From NCBI RefSeq assembly GCF_042242105.1, contig NC_092032.1, forward strand, positions 19,158,915-19,222,914: 64,000 nucleotides of DNA. The letters are read 5' to 3'. Source of the stretch: Pempheris klunzingeri (taxonomy: Eukaryota; Chordata; Actinopteri; Acropomatiformes; Pempheridae). The stretch's first letter is position 1. Every line of letters starts with the position of its first letter. Shown piece after piece: positions 47,501 to 59,324 of this stretch. The notes beneath the pieces were generated by a model, which was given only the letters and a program-made list of their open reading frames with translations, did not search any database and had not been told where the DNA came from. A program made the translations under genes and the position numbers.

Positions 47501-50500
47501 ATGGTTGCAGATTGATTTTCGCTTGATCAACCAATTGATCAATCAACCAGTGGTTTCAGCTCTAGTGCTGAACCTGATGAGTAGTTTGTAAAGGGAGAAG
47601 AATGAATTAGTCATGTGGAAATGATGGCCAAGCAGGTTTTGGCATTCGCTGTTTCATTTCACTCACTTTCTTAGTGCGTTCAGAACGTTTTATCGTTTAA
47701 CTGTGTGGTAGCATTTACAGCTGGAACAATTGACAGAAAATTAATTGATAATTTTGATAATCAGTTCATCTTTTAAGTGACACTTTTAAGCAAAAATGCC
47801 AAAAGAAATCACTGGGCACCAACTTCTCTCAAGTTAAAATGTGCATGTTTTCTCCCTTTTCTGTGATACTATCTTGAATATCTTTTGGATTTTCTGATAT
47901 TTTATTAATCAAGCAGTTAATCTATTGAATTAATCAGCTGATTAGTTAATGATTTAAATGAATACTCACTGGTCTAGTAGCTTTTGAAATGATACCATGA
48001 GTGTATCACAGTATTGTAATAATATAAATATAAAATAATCCCAGAAGACATTTGGTGTCTCCATGAAAGTTTCGTATAGACTCTTAATTTCTCTGGATTA
48101 TTTTGCTTTTCACAACACCTTGATTCCAGCAGCAGCCAGTTACAGGTAGCCTGAATGTTTTTACAGCCACGTTGGTGAGGGGCCAACTGTCATTAGGAGG
48201 CTCTGTTTATTTAAATAGAAAAACACCAAGCAGGACTGTGCACTGAAGAGTTGACCACTCAGAATCAGTTTAGCCAAGTGAGTTTACACATGTGTGAAAC
48301 TGTTGTTGGTGTTTTAAGTAAAAAGCAAGAACTGCAAAGTCTAGAAGCACAGAATATAAGATATTTACTATAAATATGTCAGATATACTGTAGAGAATAT
48401 GTTGGATGAAATGTGAAAATGTGCACATGGATGAATTTAATCAGTGTGAGATCTTGTTGTTAACTTCTTCATTCGATAAGTGCCGACTGACGACCCTTGG
48501 TCCCCACAGGGCGATGTTCATGAGTGGCCTCAGTGAGAGCAAACAGACCCACGTCCACCTGAGGAACGTGGACCCGGCCACCCTGCAGATCATCATCACC
48601 TACGCCTACACGGGCAACCTGGCCATCAGCGACAGCACCGTGGAGCCGCTCTACGAGACCGCCTGCTTCCTGCAGGTCTGTGCAGTCAGCTCTTGTCAAC
48701 ACATTTCTCATTTGGATTTACCCCAGCTATAACTGCTCTTATTTCTCTGGGCCATGGAGCTCAAGTATTGGACGAGAACTACTAACTGCTGCTGGAAATA
48801 GTCACAAGAGCGCTGAAAGTGTATTAATCCACCACTGAAAATCTGTTTTTAACTTTGTTTTTGCTTTTTAAAAACATGGTAACCTTGTACGATTGTCTAG
48901 TATTTATAAATATCTATAGTGTTGATGGGAAGACAAATGTGCTATCAGACTGTCATCGCTTGTCCTCTGTCCCCTTTAGGTGGAGGACGTCTTGCTGCAG
49001 TGCAGAGACTATCTGGTGAAGAAGATCAACGCTGAGAACTGCGTCCGCATGCTGAGCATCGGCGACCTGTTCAGTTGTAGCGAGCTAAAGCAGAGCGCCA
49101 AGCGCATGGTGGAGCACAAGTTCCCCGTGGTGTACAGGCAAGAGGCCTTCCTGCAGCTCTCCCACGAGCTGTTGATAGACGTCCTGAGCAGCGACAACCT
49201 CAATGTGGAGAAGGAGGAGACGGTGCGCGAGGCGGCCATGCTGTGGCTGGAGTACAACATGGAAGCACGCTCGCAGCACCTGTCCTCCGTGCTCAGTCAG
49301 ATCCGCATCGACGCGCTGTCAGAGGTGACGCAGCGCGCCTGGTTCCAGGGTCTGCCACCCAACGACAAGTCTGTGGTGGTGCAGGGTCTTTACAAGTCCA
49401 TGCCCAAGTTCTTCAAACCTCGGTTAGGCATGACCAAAGAGGAAATGCTGATCTTCATGGAGGCCATGTCAGAAACGCAGGGTGAGGGATATGTGATGGC
49501 CGGGTCTTTGCCCACTACAGTAGTATGTTACAGCCCGCAGGCGGAGAAGGTCTACAAGCTCAGCAACCCCCCAGGAGACCTGCAGAAGGTGGGAACCCTC
49601 GTTACACCAGACAACGATGTGTTCATTGCAGGTGGACAGATCCCTCTCAAAAACTCTATCACCAACCACGGCAAGAGTGGCAAGTTACAAGCGGTTTTCC
49701 GCTCGGTCGATAGCTTCTTCTGGTTTGACGCCCAGCAGAACGCCTGGGTACCTAAAACCCCCATGCTGTGCGCTCGAATCAAGCCCTCGCTGGTCTACTG
49801 CGAGGGCTACATCTATGCAATCGGGGGGGATAACGTTGGAGGTGAACTAAACAAGCGCACGGTGGAGCGCTACGACTGCGAGAAGGACGAGTGGAGCATG
49901 ATGAGCCCGCTGCCCTTCGCCTGGAACTGGAGCACATCCGTGGTGGCACACGACTGCATCTACGTGATGACCCACGACCTGATGTACTGCTACTTCCCCC
50001 GAGCAGACACGTGGGTGGAGATGGCCATGCGCAAGACCAGCCGCTGTTTCGCCTCTGCAGCTGCCTTTGGTGACCTCATTTTCTACATCGGCGGCCTCCA
50101 TGTGGTCAGCAACTCCGGCATCCGCTTGCCCACGAGCACCATCGACGGCTCCTCCGTCACCGTGGAGATCTATGATGTCAACAAGAACGAGTGGCGCCTG
50201 GCCGCCAACATCCCTGCCAAGCGGTACTCGGACCCGTGCGTGCGGGCGGTGGTGCTGCTCAACTCGCTGTGCATTTTCATGCGCGAAACCCACATGAACG
50301 AGCGCGCCAAGTACGCGATCTACCAGTACGACATGGAGCTGGACCGCTGGTACCTGCGGCAGCCCGTGTCCGAACGCGTCCTCTGGGATCTGGGCAAGGA
50401 CTTCCGCTGCGCGGTGGGGAAGCTGTACCCCTCCTGCCTGGAGGAGTCCCCCTGGAAACCCCCAACCTACCTCTTCTCCCCCGACGGAGCCGAGGAGTTC

Positions 50501-50539
50501 GAGGTGGACGGGGAGCTGGTAACCCTCCCTCACGTATAG
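44597..50539 (+). CDS. kbtbd2: Kelch repeat and BTB domain-containing protein 2 (Kbtbd2)
   Basis: Seen: exons 44597-44769, 48510-48675 and 48980-50539 join in phase to 632 codons. The BTB domain (about residues 20-125) reads [17 protein letters not shown] and [24 protein letters not shown] domain follows (about 130-240, ending in [14 protein letters not shown]), then kelch repeats (about 295-625) with paired glycines such as FIAGGQ, YAIGGD and FYIGGLH. The protein closely follows human KBTBD2, which is 623 residues; the extra residues lie between BACK and the first kelch blade (around [12 protein letters not shown]). Known: KBTBD2 is a Cullin-3 substrate adaptor that targets PI3K regulatory subunit p85-alpha, tuning insulin signalling. 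Start: ATG at 44597 has A at -3 and matches the family N-terminus; ATGs at 44584 and 44589 are out of frame. Exon 3 is unusually GC-rich compared with its flanks, as is common for fish coding exons. The gene is tail-to-tail with avl9. Confidence 0.97.
44770..48509 (+). other. kbtbd2: kbtbd2 intron between coding exons 1 and 2
   Basis: The donor gtgagt at 44770 and acceptor ccccacag ending at 48509 are clear, and the joined arginine codon (AG/G) restores the BTB sequence FRAMFM. The intron holds no exon I can recognise. It contains several degenerate copies of a fish repeat marked by phrases such as CAAAGATATTCAATTTACA (around 47340-47560) and AATTAATTGATAATTTTGAT (around 47725-47960), with a weaker one near 46030-46480. 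Confidence 0.7.
48676..48979 (+). other. kbtbd2: kbtbd2 intron between coding exons 2 and 3
   Basis: Donor gtctgt follows the codon for Q113, and acceptor cccctttag ends at 48979. The junction reads FLQ/VEDVLL, which matches the family sequence exactly, so the boundary is certain. Only short AT-rich intron DNA lies within it. Confidence 0.85.
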
Positions 50540-51479
50540 CTCTTAACCTCCCCTCCCCTACCTCACTGACTGAACCAGGAATCTGTAACGCTGAGGGATG
50601 AACACGAAGGGGGGGCAGATCAGATCTCTGAGATATGAAAGGGTTTGATGTTATCTGTGTTGCAGAGGGATCTCTGGACTTTGGAGGCTTGCATTAGCTA
50701 CAGCTGCTGCTGAGGAACAGTGCAGCCCACAACAAGCTTGGAGAGAAGAAGAGGCCCCTCAGAAATACTAGTAATCTGAAAATTTCTGTTATTTTTGGTT
50801 CTTTTTTTTTTTCCTCTTCTTATTTTTTGTCAGTTGTGACATCTGTTAGATATTATTACAAGTCTGTCATACTGTTTCTACAATGTGATAATCTAAACAT
50901 CAACTGATTTTTGTGATGATGATGAGGGTGATGATGCACTTAACTGGTAAACCTTCTCGAAATGACAATGGCAACTGTACCAAAATCCCCCAGCCCCCTC
51001 CGATTGTGGCTTCCCTCTCTCCCACACCCCCCCACCCCTCTCCTCTTCTTGTTCTCCTCTCTCACCACTGCTAAAGGAACACGCCACTGAAAATCTATCA
51101 TCAGGGCATCAAAAACATGCCTGTAGGCTTTAAAGAAGGAGGCTCTGAAAAAGTTGTAGCTTGCTCCTTTATCAGAGGACTTGCAGATCAGTCAGGCAGC
51201 TTTGATTCAGAAGGGATTCCAGTGGTGACCTGGAGGCGCACCAGTAAAAGCAAGTAAAACTTCTGAAACCACCCCTGTAGGACAACAACGGAGCCTTGGC
51301 ACTACAGCTAGGTGGTAGAAAAATAAGTGTACTGGAACATACTGAACATGTGGATCAGTGGTGGACAAGTGGGTGGTTTGAGAAGTTTTAACGCCCGTCT
51401 TCATGTTGACTTGGAAATATTAGCTTGGCCAAAAAAAATCTTAGTGTCAATTAAAGTCACTTAAATGTGGTTGAAGGTT

Positions 51480-51740
51480 TGTAGCAAGTGGAAATTAGTT
51501 CCACAGGTCAATAACATGTTTTTCACAGAGGATTAATCTGTCAAACGCTTTTTTTTACAGGATTCATCTTTTTGTCTATAAAATGCCAGAATAGTCAGAA
51601 GTGACTTGATTTAACAGTCCAGAAGCCAAAAAGTCTTAAATTTACAGCCATCAAAAAACACATTCTGACGTTGGAGAAGCTGAAACCAGAGAACGTCGGA
51701 CATTTTTGCTTTAGAAATGTGTTTCCAAGCACGAATGTCA
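51480..51740 (+). repeat. Copy of the same degenerate repeat in the kbtbd2 3' flank
   Basis: TTAATCTGTCAAACGCTTTT, TTTGTCTATAAAATGCCAGA and GGAGAAGCTGAAACCAGAGA are the expected blocks, in order, of the family also seen at 47.3-48.0 kb. Confidence 0.45.
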
Positions 51741-51799
51741 AACATCCTGTGGATCCAGCTTCTCTGGTTTTATACATCATTGTAGATTGAATACTTAAA

Positions 51800-51920
51800 C
51801 AACACTTTAATAATAAATAATAATACATTTTATTTAGAGGCGCCTTTCTGGCACTCAAGGTCGCCGTACAAGAAAAACAGTAAAACAATAAAACATAGAA
51901 AATTAAATAAGTTAACACAA
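51800..51920 (+). repeat. Fish repeat (GGCGCCTTTCTGGCACTCAA type)
   Basis: ATTTTATTTAGAGGCGCCTT, TCTGGCACTCAAGGTCGCCG, then TACAAG and A-rich sequence is a recognisable tail of an abundant fish repeat. It contains AATAAA hexamers that should not be taken as kbtbd2 poly(A) sites without RNA data. Confidence 0.5.
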
Positions 51921-52859
51921 TATAAAATACTTTAAGACACTGATTACGACTCTTGGACACGTGTTACTGTTTTCTGACGTTTAATCGACCACACAATTAA
52001 TCAGAAGTGGAAAATGGTGGTTTCTCTGATCTGATTCTGTCACTTGACCTCTCGGACTACTTCAGACGTGTTTTCTTTGAATCCACGAACAGACTGAACA
52101 AAATACAAACTTTTCAGAGCCACGTTTAAAGTGTTTGATGCTCGGTGAGGAGAGATTTTTAACGGAGTGTTCCTTTTTTATTTAAAAAAAAAAAAAAAAA
52201 AACAGAATCCGTGTATTTCTCCAAAAAAGCCCCCCCATGGATGAGAGGAACGGGGGAGGAGGGGGGGGGCGTGGTTTCTGGGAAGGGTGGGGAGGGCTGA
52301 CGGGGCGGGGGGGAAACGAGCGAGAGGCGGAGAGGGTTACAAAGAGGGTGGCTGCAGGTCCGGTCACCCATCACCTCTCCTCCCTCGCCGCTCCGCCCCC
52401 CCCCCCCCTCCCTCCACCCTGACTCCACTATAGCGCCTCCGCAGCCCGTCTGTCAGTCTGTTTGCACACAGGTCTTCCACACAGCGAGCAGTTTACACCT
52501 CACTCCATCCAGCGTCACATGATCATGACACCTTGTTTTCCTTTCCACGAGGGGCTCTGCAGACACACGACTCCACTCTCAGTACAAACACACGTTTCGG
52601 GCTCATGCTTTTTTTTTTTTTATTTTATTTTTTTTTTATTTCCAAGCTGCTGAAATATATATATATAATAAAATATATATTTTTCATATGTTTAAAAGAC
52701 AACTGTTTTAGTGTGTGGGGGGGGAAATAACCAGGTCTATTTTGTATTAGTGTCTTTTTTTAATTTAAATATCAGACATTACTGTAGTGTGATTGTGGGT
52801 AGATATCCATTTTTCCTATCAGATTTAATTTTTCTCGAGTGAATATTGAGGAATCTTGC

Positions 52860-52980
52860 TGCTGATTGGTTGTGAGAGGAGAGGGCTGGCCCGCGGCTGT
52901 TGCTATGGAAATCGTCCCCGTCAACCGCCAGCGGTAGCGGAGAGGGCGGGCCGAGGAGGGACGGGGTCTTCCTCCTACCT
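52860..52980. promoter_or_regulatory. GC-rich element with ATTGG, RFX-like and GC boxes
   Basis: In an AT-rich flank, 120 bp combine GATTGGT (inverted CCAAT, about 52864-52870), GTTGCTATGGAAA (RFX/X-box-like, 52899-52911) and GGGCGGG (about 52946). It lies between the convergent kbtbd2 and avl9, so it may be an enhancer or an unannotated promoter. Confidence 0.35.
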
Positions 52981-53583
52981 TAAAAACATGAGCACAGGTG
53001 CTTCATGACAAACCTCACAAGCATGTTTGGCTGCATCATATTCCTTTGGCACTGTATTTTGAATGAACGTTAATTTATTAAAAAACATACCAAAAACGTT
53101 CCTGAAACGGACTCTCTGCCTGTTTTGTTGTGACTGAAACGTGCTGCTTCTCTGCTTATTTAGAATAGTTGAGCATTAAGGTTGGATATTGAATTTTGAG
53201 TATTGAATTTCTGGACGGTTTAATTGTAAAAATTGCAAATATTAATCTTATTTAGGAAGTTCTTCAGCAGCTGCTTGTGTTTAACATCTATCAAGTTAAG
53301 CTCCTTTTGTTTAAACGGGGAAAATAGGGTTTTTTAATCAGGGAGATCATACACAGTGAATATTCATGTCAGATTCAATACATTCAGATATTACACACAT
53401 CCACAAGTATCATTGAGTAGTCCAAGACATGTTTCAATAATCCAATAATAATATTAATAATTCTGCTTTCCCTCTCATTTTTTAATTATATTCTAAACAA
53501 ATGTATGCCCATCTATTCATAAAGGTACACTCACAACCCGATCTATTTGGCAATCCTGTAGAATCAATATTTTATAGAAGGGT

Positions 53584-53935
53584 AATTAAAGCAAGTCTGG
53601 TCTCTGTGGACCAAATTTCTCTGATTGCATCTTTATAGAAAATGTCCGTCTTTCCATGATGTAAATATGGTGTATAATTTTAAACCAATCATCTAGTGTT
53701 GGAGCATCTGGTTGTAACCACTTCTCAGTCAAGGACTTCAGTAATATTCTCATTAAATATTTGTCTGCTGCAGATTGAATATGCAGAACTACTGCTGGAA
53801 AAACATGCTTATGTTTAGTGAAGAAAGGCTTCAGGACGTCGGCTGTCCAGAAAAGACCACCACGGTCCTTAGTGTACAAATGATCACCGCCCCAAAATTT
53901 ACCAGCAAGGTTTTTCCCAACATTAAATGCATAAC
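53584..53935 (-). pseudogene. LINE ORF2 C-terminal relic (L1/Tx1-like)
   Basis: The minus strand frame from about 53915 to 53586 reads GGLFWTADVLKPFF, LKSLTEKWLQPDAPTLDDWF and HHIYIMERRTFSI. A tryptophan/proline-spaced motif followed by an I..YIMER.TF helix is typical of the C-terminal end of L1-type reverse transcriptases in fish. Only about 100 codons are left and no endonuclease or YxDD catalytic region is in reach. The family assignment is from pattern recognition only. Confidence 0.45.
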
Positions 53936-55190
53936 GTCTGTAGCTGAAACATCATCTGAACGTCACAGAAGACAGAAGTGTATCACAGACTTCTCCGGGT
54001 TGTTTCCAGTGTTACATGTGTTCTGATAATACTGAAATTTTAGCTCCATCTCCAACGTTAGCGATATTCTGCCTGTTAAATCTGTGAAAAAATGGTAAAT
54101 ATAAGAAGAGTCTGAGATCCCTGATCTAAAATGGGTTTATGTTCCATTCATAGCTTTTACTTTTTAGTCATGGAAAAGTCAGGGAATTTTATACTTGACT
54201 TGGAGTGGGACAGTCGTCTAGTTGCTTGTGCTCTTTGGTCCTTTAACTACAACAAGAGGAAATTAAATGACAAAAACAGCAATTACTTATAGTTTAAAAT
54301 GAAGAGTTTGGATTGTGGAACAGCAGTTTCTAGGTGAATTCATGTTTATGGGCTATTATTACTGGACTAAGTGCTTTTTCTTTGGCTGACATCAGGTTAC
54401 GGATGAATGTGGAAATAAACGGTGGCTGCAGGTCGTCCAGTTTTAGAAGAATATGCATGTTTTTCTACAAAAGCTTTTGTTCGTCTTACAAAAGAAGCCA
54501 AAAGTCCAATACTAGGATTTGTGGTACCACTTTACGATGAGACTACCCTCATAAAGGTTTTAGAAATGCTTTGTGATTAGTTTATTAATTATGGTACCTC
54601 TTAATAAACCATTAATAAGCTGTTACACTACGGCTCCATTGTGCCTTAAGTGTTAGTAACTCATCAGTACGGTTAACTGGAAATAGTGAGCCTGCATCAA
54701 TGCATGAAAACTTTCTTAGAACTTGTTTATTAATGATTTAATTGAGTGAACATAAAAAAAACACATTTAAAACTGGAAATATTGTAAAGACGAGTGCAGA
54801 AAAGGTTAATTTATTAATAGTTAACTAAACAATTCCAGTTTTTGAAGTACTGGCTGACTCAAACCTGCTTTTCCTGTCTCACATCATCATGAGCTGAACC
54901 CTTGGTGATTGTTTTTGGCTGCAGAAGGCAGAAGTGAGGAATCAAATTAAGATCAATAAGTGGGTTGATGATGGTCCCGTCACTCAGGACCGCTGGCTGT
55001 GAGGTCCAGCCGGCCGGCCGGCCGCGGGCCCCCCCGAGGTCACCGGGGTCGCGTGTCCCTGTGATGCTGCTGAATTGTTGTCAGACAGCACATGGGTGCG
55101 TTTTTGTCCGACCACGCGCCACAACAACATCCCCCGTCTACAAACACACACTCGCCACCACTTTGTTTGGCTGACCTACATTTGCACCCA

Positions 55191-55193
<3 letters not shown>

Positions 55194-55224
<31 letters not shown>
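55194..55224 (+). repeat. (CA)n microsatellite
   Basis: About 15 units between the convergent kbtbd2 and avl9 genes. Confidence 0.9.
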
Positions 55225-55228
<4 letters not shown>

Positions 55229-56109
55229 CCAGAGGGATGAAAGACGAGAATTATTCCGATATCATAGCCTGCTAAAAATAAAGCTGTGCGGTATGTTTTA
55301 ATCCGTTTTTAATACAGCAATATAGTAGAGTATCACTTTCTTCTCAAATACATTAAAAGCATCTGTCAAGAAAATATTCTGTGAATTTCAGTTCACAATA
55401 CATTCATATCTTTTAAATACAAAATGAAAATATATCATCAGAGGATAAAAAAAGAAACAAAAAGCAGCCTTTACAGCTTTTTTTTAACCTAATAACCCAG
55501 AAATCAAGAAGAAGAAAGTCCCAGAAACGAGTCGATGGCCGAAGAAAGTTTAAAAGCATGAAGAAGAAGAAGAACAACAACAAAAAAAAAAAAAACCACA
55601 AACTATTAAAAGAGTTTAAAGACAGGAGGGAAAGTGGACTGGACAGAGCATGCTCACTGGACCACTTTGAATCCATATTCTTGTAGGATGGAGGGAAAAG
55701 ATCCTGGAAGCACCTCATGAATTACAGTCGTACGAGATAAAGAGTCACATAAATAGAATATTAATGGCTGCTTTGTGCAAATACACACAGTGGTCCACAG
55801 ATCAGGACTTGTTCCAGTGTCGTCATGACAAAACATAACACAGATTTATGAGATTACATGTTCATACACAACAAATAAATAAGATATCTGACTTTAAACT
55901 ACCTGCAGATTTGCTAAATATACTGTAGTTCTCCCGTTATATACTGTATATTCTGACAGCACGGTACAAAAAGGCCCGGGTGCTCGTTCCTTCATAGTTA
56001 CGGGAGCTTTTCGTCACGTTTATTAGGGCACTAAATCAGGCAAGAGGTACACGAGGAGTCACGCAGGAGCACTGTGGTGGTCGCAGCTCTGAGAGCGGAG
56101 AGATTTAAC

Positions 56110-56360
56110 AAGTCTGCAGCTGAGATTATCGGTCGAATAATCAATTTTGTCCACAAATTTTCATGTTTAAAAGGGGAAAAATGTCAGATATTCTAGGTTT
56201 CATGTGCTGCAAAACGTAAGAATTTACAGCTTTTATTTGTTTTATGTCACCTTAAATTAAATATTCTAATTAAAAGTAAGTTGAAGACGTCACAGTGTCA
56301 TAAAAAGGTATCAGACAAGTCAAAAATATAACGGAATAATCAATAAATAATAGTTTGAGC
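56110..56360 (+). repeat. Degenerate fish repeat related to those in the kbtbd2 intron
   Basis: GCTGAGATTATCGGTCGAAT, AATCAATTTTGTCC and later TTACAGCTTTTATTTGTTTT. It resembles the copies at 47340-47560, 47725-47960 and 51480-51740. It lies in the presumed avl9 3' UTR. Confidence 0.4.
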
Positions 56361-57251
56361 TAAATATTTACAATAAAGTAAAATAAAGCTTCCATTTGTA
56401 CATTTTTTTTTAAAGATTTTTTTTAAATCTATTTACTCAAATTTAATTTATTTTAGTTTTATTAATTCTAATTTTTTGTTCCCTGACCAACTGATGGGAC
56501 GTTAATGTAAAAGTGTGAAGCTTTATATATCTGTGTAAGTGTATTTATTATTATTTATTGATATATTCGGTTATATTTTGGGACGTCTGTCTCCATTTCC
56601 TGACATTTTTCTCTTAGACGAAACAAATAATCTTGGAAATAAATCAACAAAATAATCCATAATCAAAATGCCTGTTAGCTGTAAAGTGTGTTTTTCCATC
56701 AGCTCCATCTCAGGCAGACGACCACAGTGTGACCACAGCGAGCCACGTGTCATTTAAGATCCACACAATTCAAATCTTCAGAGGTGCCACAAGCTCATGC
56801 TGCTCTGTAAAATCCTCTGATTCATTTACTTTTTGATCATAGTTTCTCAGCAAAACGGTCGGCTACGTAGACAAACTCTAGAAATATGCAGCAGAGAGCG
56901 AAGAACACCGCAAAGCCCAGCGACAGCATCTTCAGAGTGTCACAGGAAAGCGTCCAGCATTACAAACTGAGACAAACAGGAGACCAGGCGTGATGCTGGA
57001 TTTTCTGGGTTTTTGATCAAAACAAAAAGCGCCGGCAGTCGCTGCCTCACAGTGGGTGTGGACTGTACACGAGGGCGCACGGCAGCGCTGCCTTCCCGTC
57101 CGCGGCGACCTTTCACCTTTTATGGTTCGGACTTCAAATTCCTCGACTGTGGAGATGTTTTTTTTCTGCTCAGATCCGTCGTAGCAGCAGCAGCTGAGCA
57201 CGAGAGAGGACGAGGAGGCGGCCGGGGACAGCGGACTGGTGGCTTTCGGTT

Positions 57252-57903
57252 TCAGGGTTTGACCTCTGCGGCGGGCTCTGGACAGGTCGTCGCGGTTACC
57301 GCCGCGGGCTGGGCCAGCGTGGAGAACCAGGAGGACATGGCCGACTTGGCGCTGGTCAACGCGCCGCCCACCGACTGACCTGAGGACGGTGACACGAATG
57401 AGCCGCCAGTCACAGATTTATACTCGACTTTACTTCTTTTATAAGAACGTTTCTGATTTAAATCATTTCCAACATTCTCATACTAATATTCAAGGATTAG
57501 CGGTGAAACAACTGGGTCAATTAATGGACTAAACACATCAGCAAGAAATGTAGAAACTTTGATAATCATCTGCTGGTTCCTGCCTCTTAAATGAGGATTT
57601 GCTGCAGATTCATCTAAATGGAAATGGACATTTTTCATAATTTCTTACATTTCATAGACAGAATAATTCATTAATCCACTGAAAAGACAATAACCAATAA
57701 ACAATAATCTGGTTTAAAGGCCTTTCACCTTATTTCTGGGCTCTAACGTGAAGAACAGCATCATCAGAGAGTGAGCAGGTCTTATTTTGATTTAACTTTT
57801 CGGAGCTTTCTTACCCACAACCTTCCCCGTCTGGACCACGCTGCGGCTGGTAGTGATCATGGCGTTTCCGATCTTCTTCCCTCTCTCGCTGTTCTGCACC
57901 GAG
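57252..57903 (-). CDS. avl9: AVL9 cell migration associated homolog, last two coding exons (partial)
   Basis: Seen: exon 57903-57815 translates to SVQNSERGKKIGNAMITTSR and SVVQTGKVVG, and exon 57379-57252 to QSVGGALTSAKSAMSSWFST followed by a variable tail ending EVKP and TGA at 57252. The pair reproduces the C-terminus of human AVL9, where the same SVQNSERGKKIG and SVGGAFSSAKTAMSSW blocks occur. Splice sites are sound: donor gtaag at 57814-57810, acceptor cag before 57379 and ctgcag before 57903. The split glycine codon is restored across the junction. Known: AVL9 is a DENN-related protein of the late secretory pathway. The exons upstream, including the NTHNYRVW..NPNHPFQGQYSVSDMKL region, were searched for by eye up to 64000 and not found, so the preceding intron is at least 6 kb and the gene leaves the window. 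Confidence 0.93.
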
Positions 57904-58559
57904 CTGCAGTAGAAGAAGAAGAAGACAACAAAAGGTTCACAAACCATGTCTGCATGCACCCCCCTCACCTCCCCGTCTCTGGTGTGACATTGTAGGAATT
58001 CTTCCTCCTTTCCAGGAAGCAAACTACACAAAAGTGCCGTTGCTAAATGTTGCGCCAACCTGTTAGAGGGGATTATGTAACGGCGGAGGCTGAGCAGCAG
58101 CCACAGGTGGTGTATCTGACCGTCGGAGCTGTCCGGAGAGCGGAAACAAGCAGCAGGCCGTGTTTCACAACAAATGGACGGCCTAAAGTGGCCCCGCCTG
58201 GTTTTATCTGTGCCAATCCAGGACCCGGTCTTCCACATGGGTCCCCACTGACCTGACAGCCACTTCTGCATCATCTGGGAACGGCGGCGACGTTAAAAAG
58301 ACGCCTGTCAGCAGCTGCCACACCGTTAATTAATGGGGAAATAAACCCTGTCACTGTGTTATTTTACTGCACTGCTTCCTCTCCACAGCAGACGTCTGCC
58401 TCATGGACACAACTCCATCACATTAACACACTTTCACCCTTAAAGCTAAAATCCATGAACTGTTTTGCTTAAAATAACTCAAATCATGGTCATCTACACG
58501 GTCGAATGTCGGGCTGGATGATGAAAAAAAAAAATTACAAACCATTTTGGGAAGCAAAG

Positions 58560-58830
58560 GCAAGCGAGAGCCAGGGGGCTATTAGCCTAGCTTAGCATAA
58601 AGACTGGCAGTGGGTGGAAACCGTTTTTCTGTGTCCAAAGTTTAAAAAAAAATAATCAAAAGTTCACTAAACAACATGTTTAGTCTTGTTTGTTTAATTA
58701 GTGAGCTTTAGACGCCCTGCTTCCAGTCTTGATGCTAAGCTAACAGCGTCCTGACTTCTATCTAAATCATAAAAACAAGCAATTTAGTATAATTCCCAAA
58801 ATGTTTAACTGTTCGGACACATTTATGATT
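58560..58830 (+). repeat. Common teleost interspersed repeat (AGCTAGCCTGG family)
   Basis: Degenerate GCTATTAGCCTAGCTTAGCA, TAAAGACTGG, a TTGTTTGTTTAATTAGTGAG block and TTCCCAAAATGTTTAACTGT. The order matches a frequent fish SINE-like repeat. A copy in the opposite orientation is at about 10955-11140. Confidence 0.55.
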
Positions 58831-58889
58831 TCACAGTCTGACAGTATTTTTAAACCTGGTCTCTATTTTTACATATTTTGGGTTTGGAT

Positions 58890-59170
58890 CGACCAGCAGG
58901 TACAAAAAGGTTTGGAACTGGTCCAGCAGCTGAGAGCAGGCGAGCAGTGTAATCCTTCAGGGTAATTACACCCGACCAGAGCACGGCCACTAAAAGAGCT
59001 TGTTTGATCCACCGACAGGCTCAGAGTGTTATTTTAAGTGTGTGACAGCATCATGGGAAGGATCCCTGCAGAGAGAGACCTGGAAGATCCTTCCAGCGAT
59101 TACGTCGCTCTCTTCAAAGCCACCAGACTCCATTGACAAAAACAGTCATTTTAGCTCGCAGCATGAAGGA
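58890..59170 (+). repeat. Dispersed repeat, copy in the avl9 intron
   Basis: Partner of the repeat at 36425: CAGGTACAAAAAGGTTTGGA, then CTGGTCCAGCAG, then TCGCTCTCTTCAAAGCCACC and AGACTCCATTGACAAAAACA. Same orientation. Confidence 0.65.
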
Positions 59171-59324
59171 GCTGCAGGTCAGAACTATAACACAACCTAA
59201 CTATTTGTCAGTGGAGTCTTCAAGCGTACAGTAATATCTGCTAAAGATAAATATAATAATAATATAAATATCTGCTTAGTTATTGTTGTGTTCATGGTGG
59301 CGGTCACTTTTGCTCTTTTGCTGC

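Larger units (their letters stand above)
50540..53583 (+). other. kbtbd2: kbtbd2 3' UTR and flank
   Basis: The stop TAG ends at 50539. The next 500 nt contain a TTTTTTTT-rich patch and no other frame. Several AATAAA hexamers exist (51806 on, 51878, 52665) but those before 51920 are in a repeat, so the true end is not resolved. Poly-A (52184-52202) and poly-C (about 52397-52410) tracts flank a GC-rich segment. Confidence 0.4.
53936..57251 (-). other. avl9: Convergent spacer and avl9 3' UTR
   Basis: The avl9 stop codon is at 57252-57254. The sequence below it is presumed 3' UTR for an unknown length; minus-strand AATAAA-type hexamers occur near 56545, 56234 and 55990. Otherwise AT-rich with A- and AAG-rich runs at 55555-55600. 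Confidence 0.4.

Noticed and set aside
49847-50533. 228-codon minus-strand frame opposite kbtbd2 exon 3
   Set aside because: Shadow of the GC-rich coding exon; composition (Val, His, Gly rich) follows the antisense of the kelch repeats.
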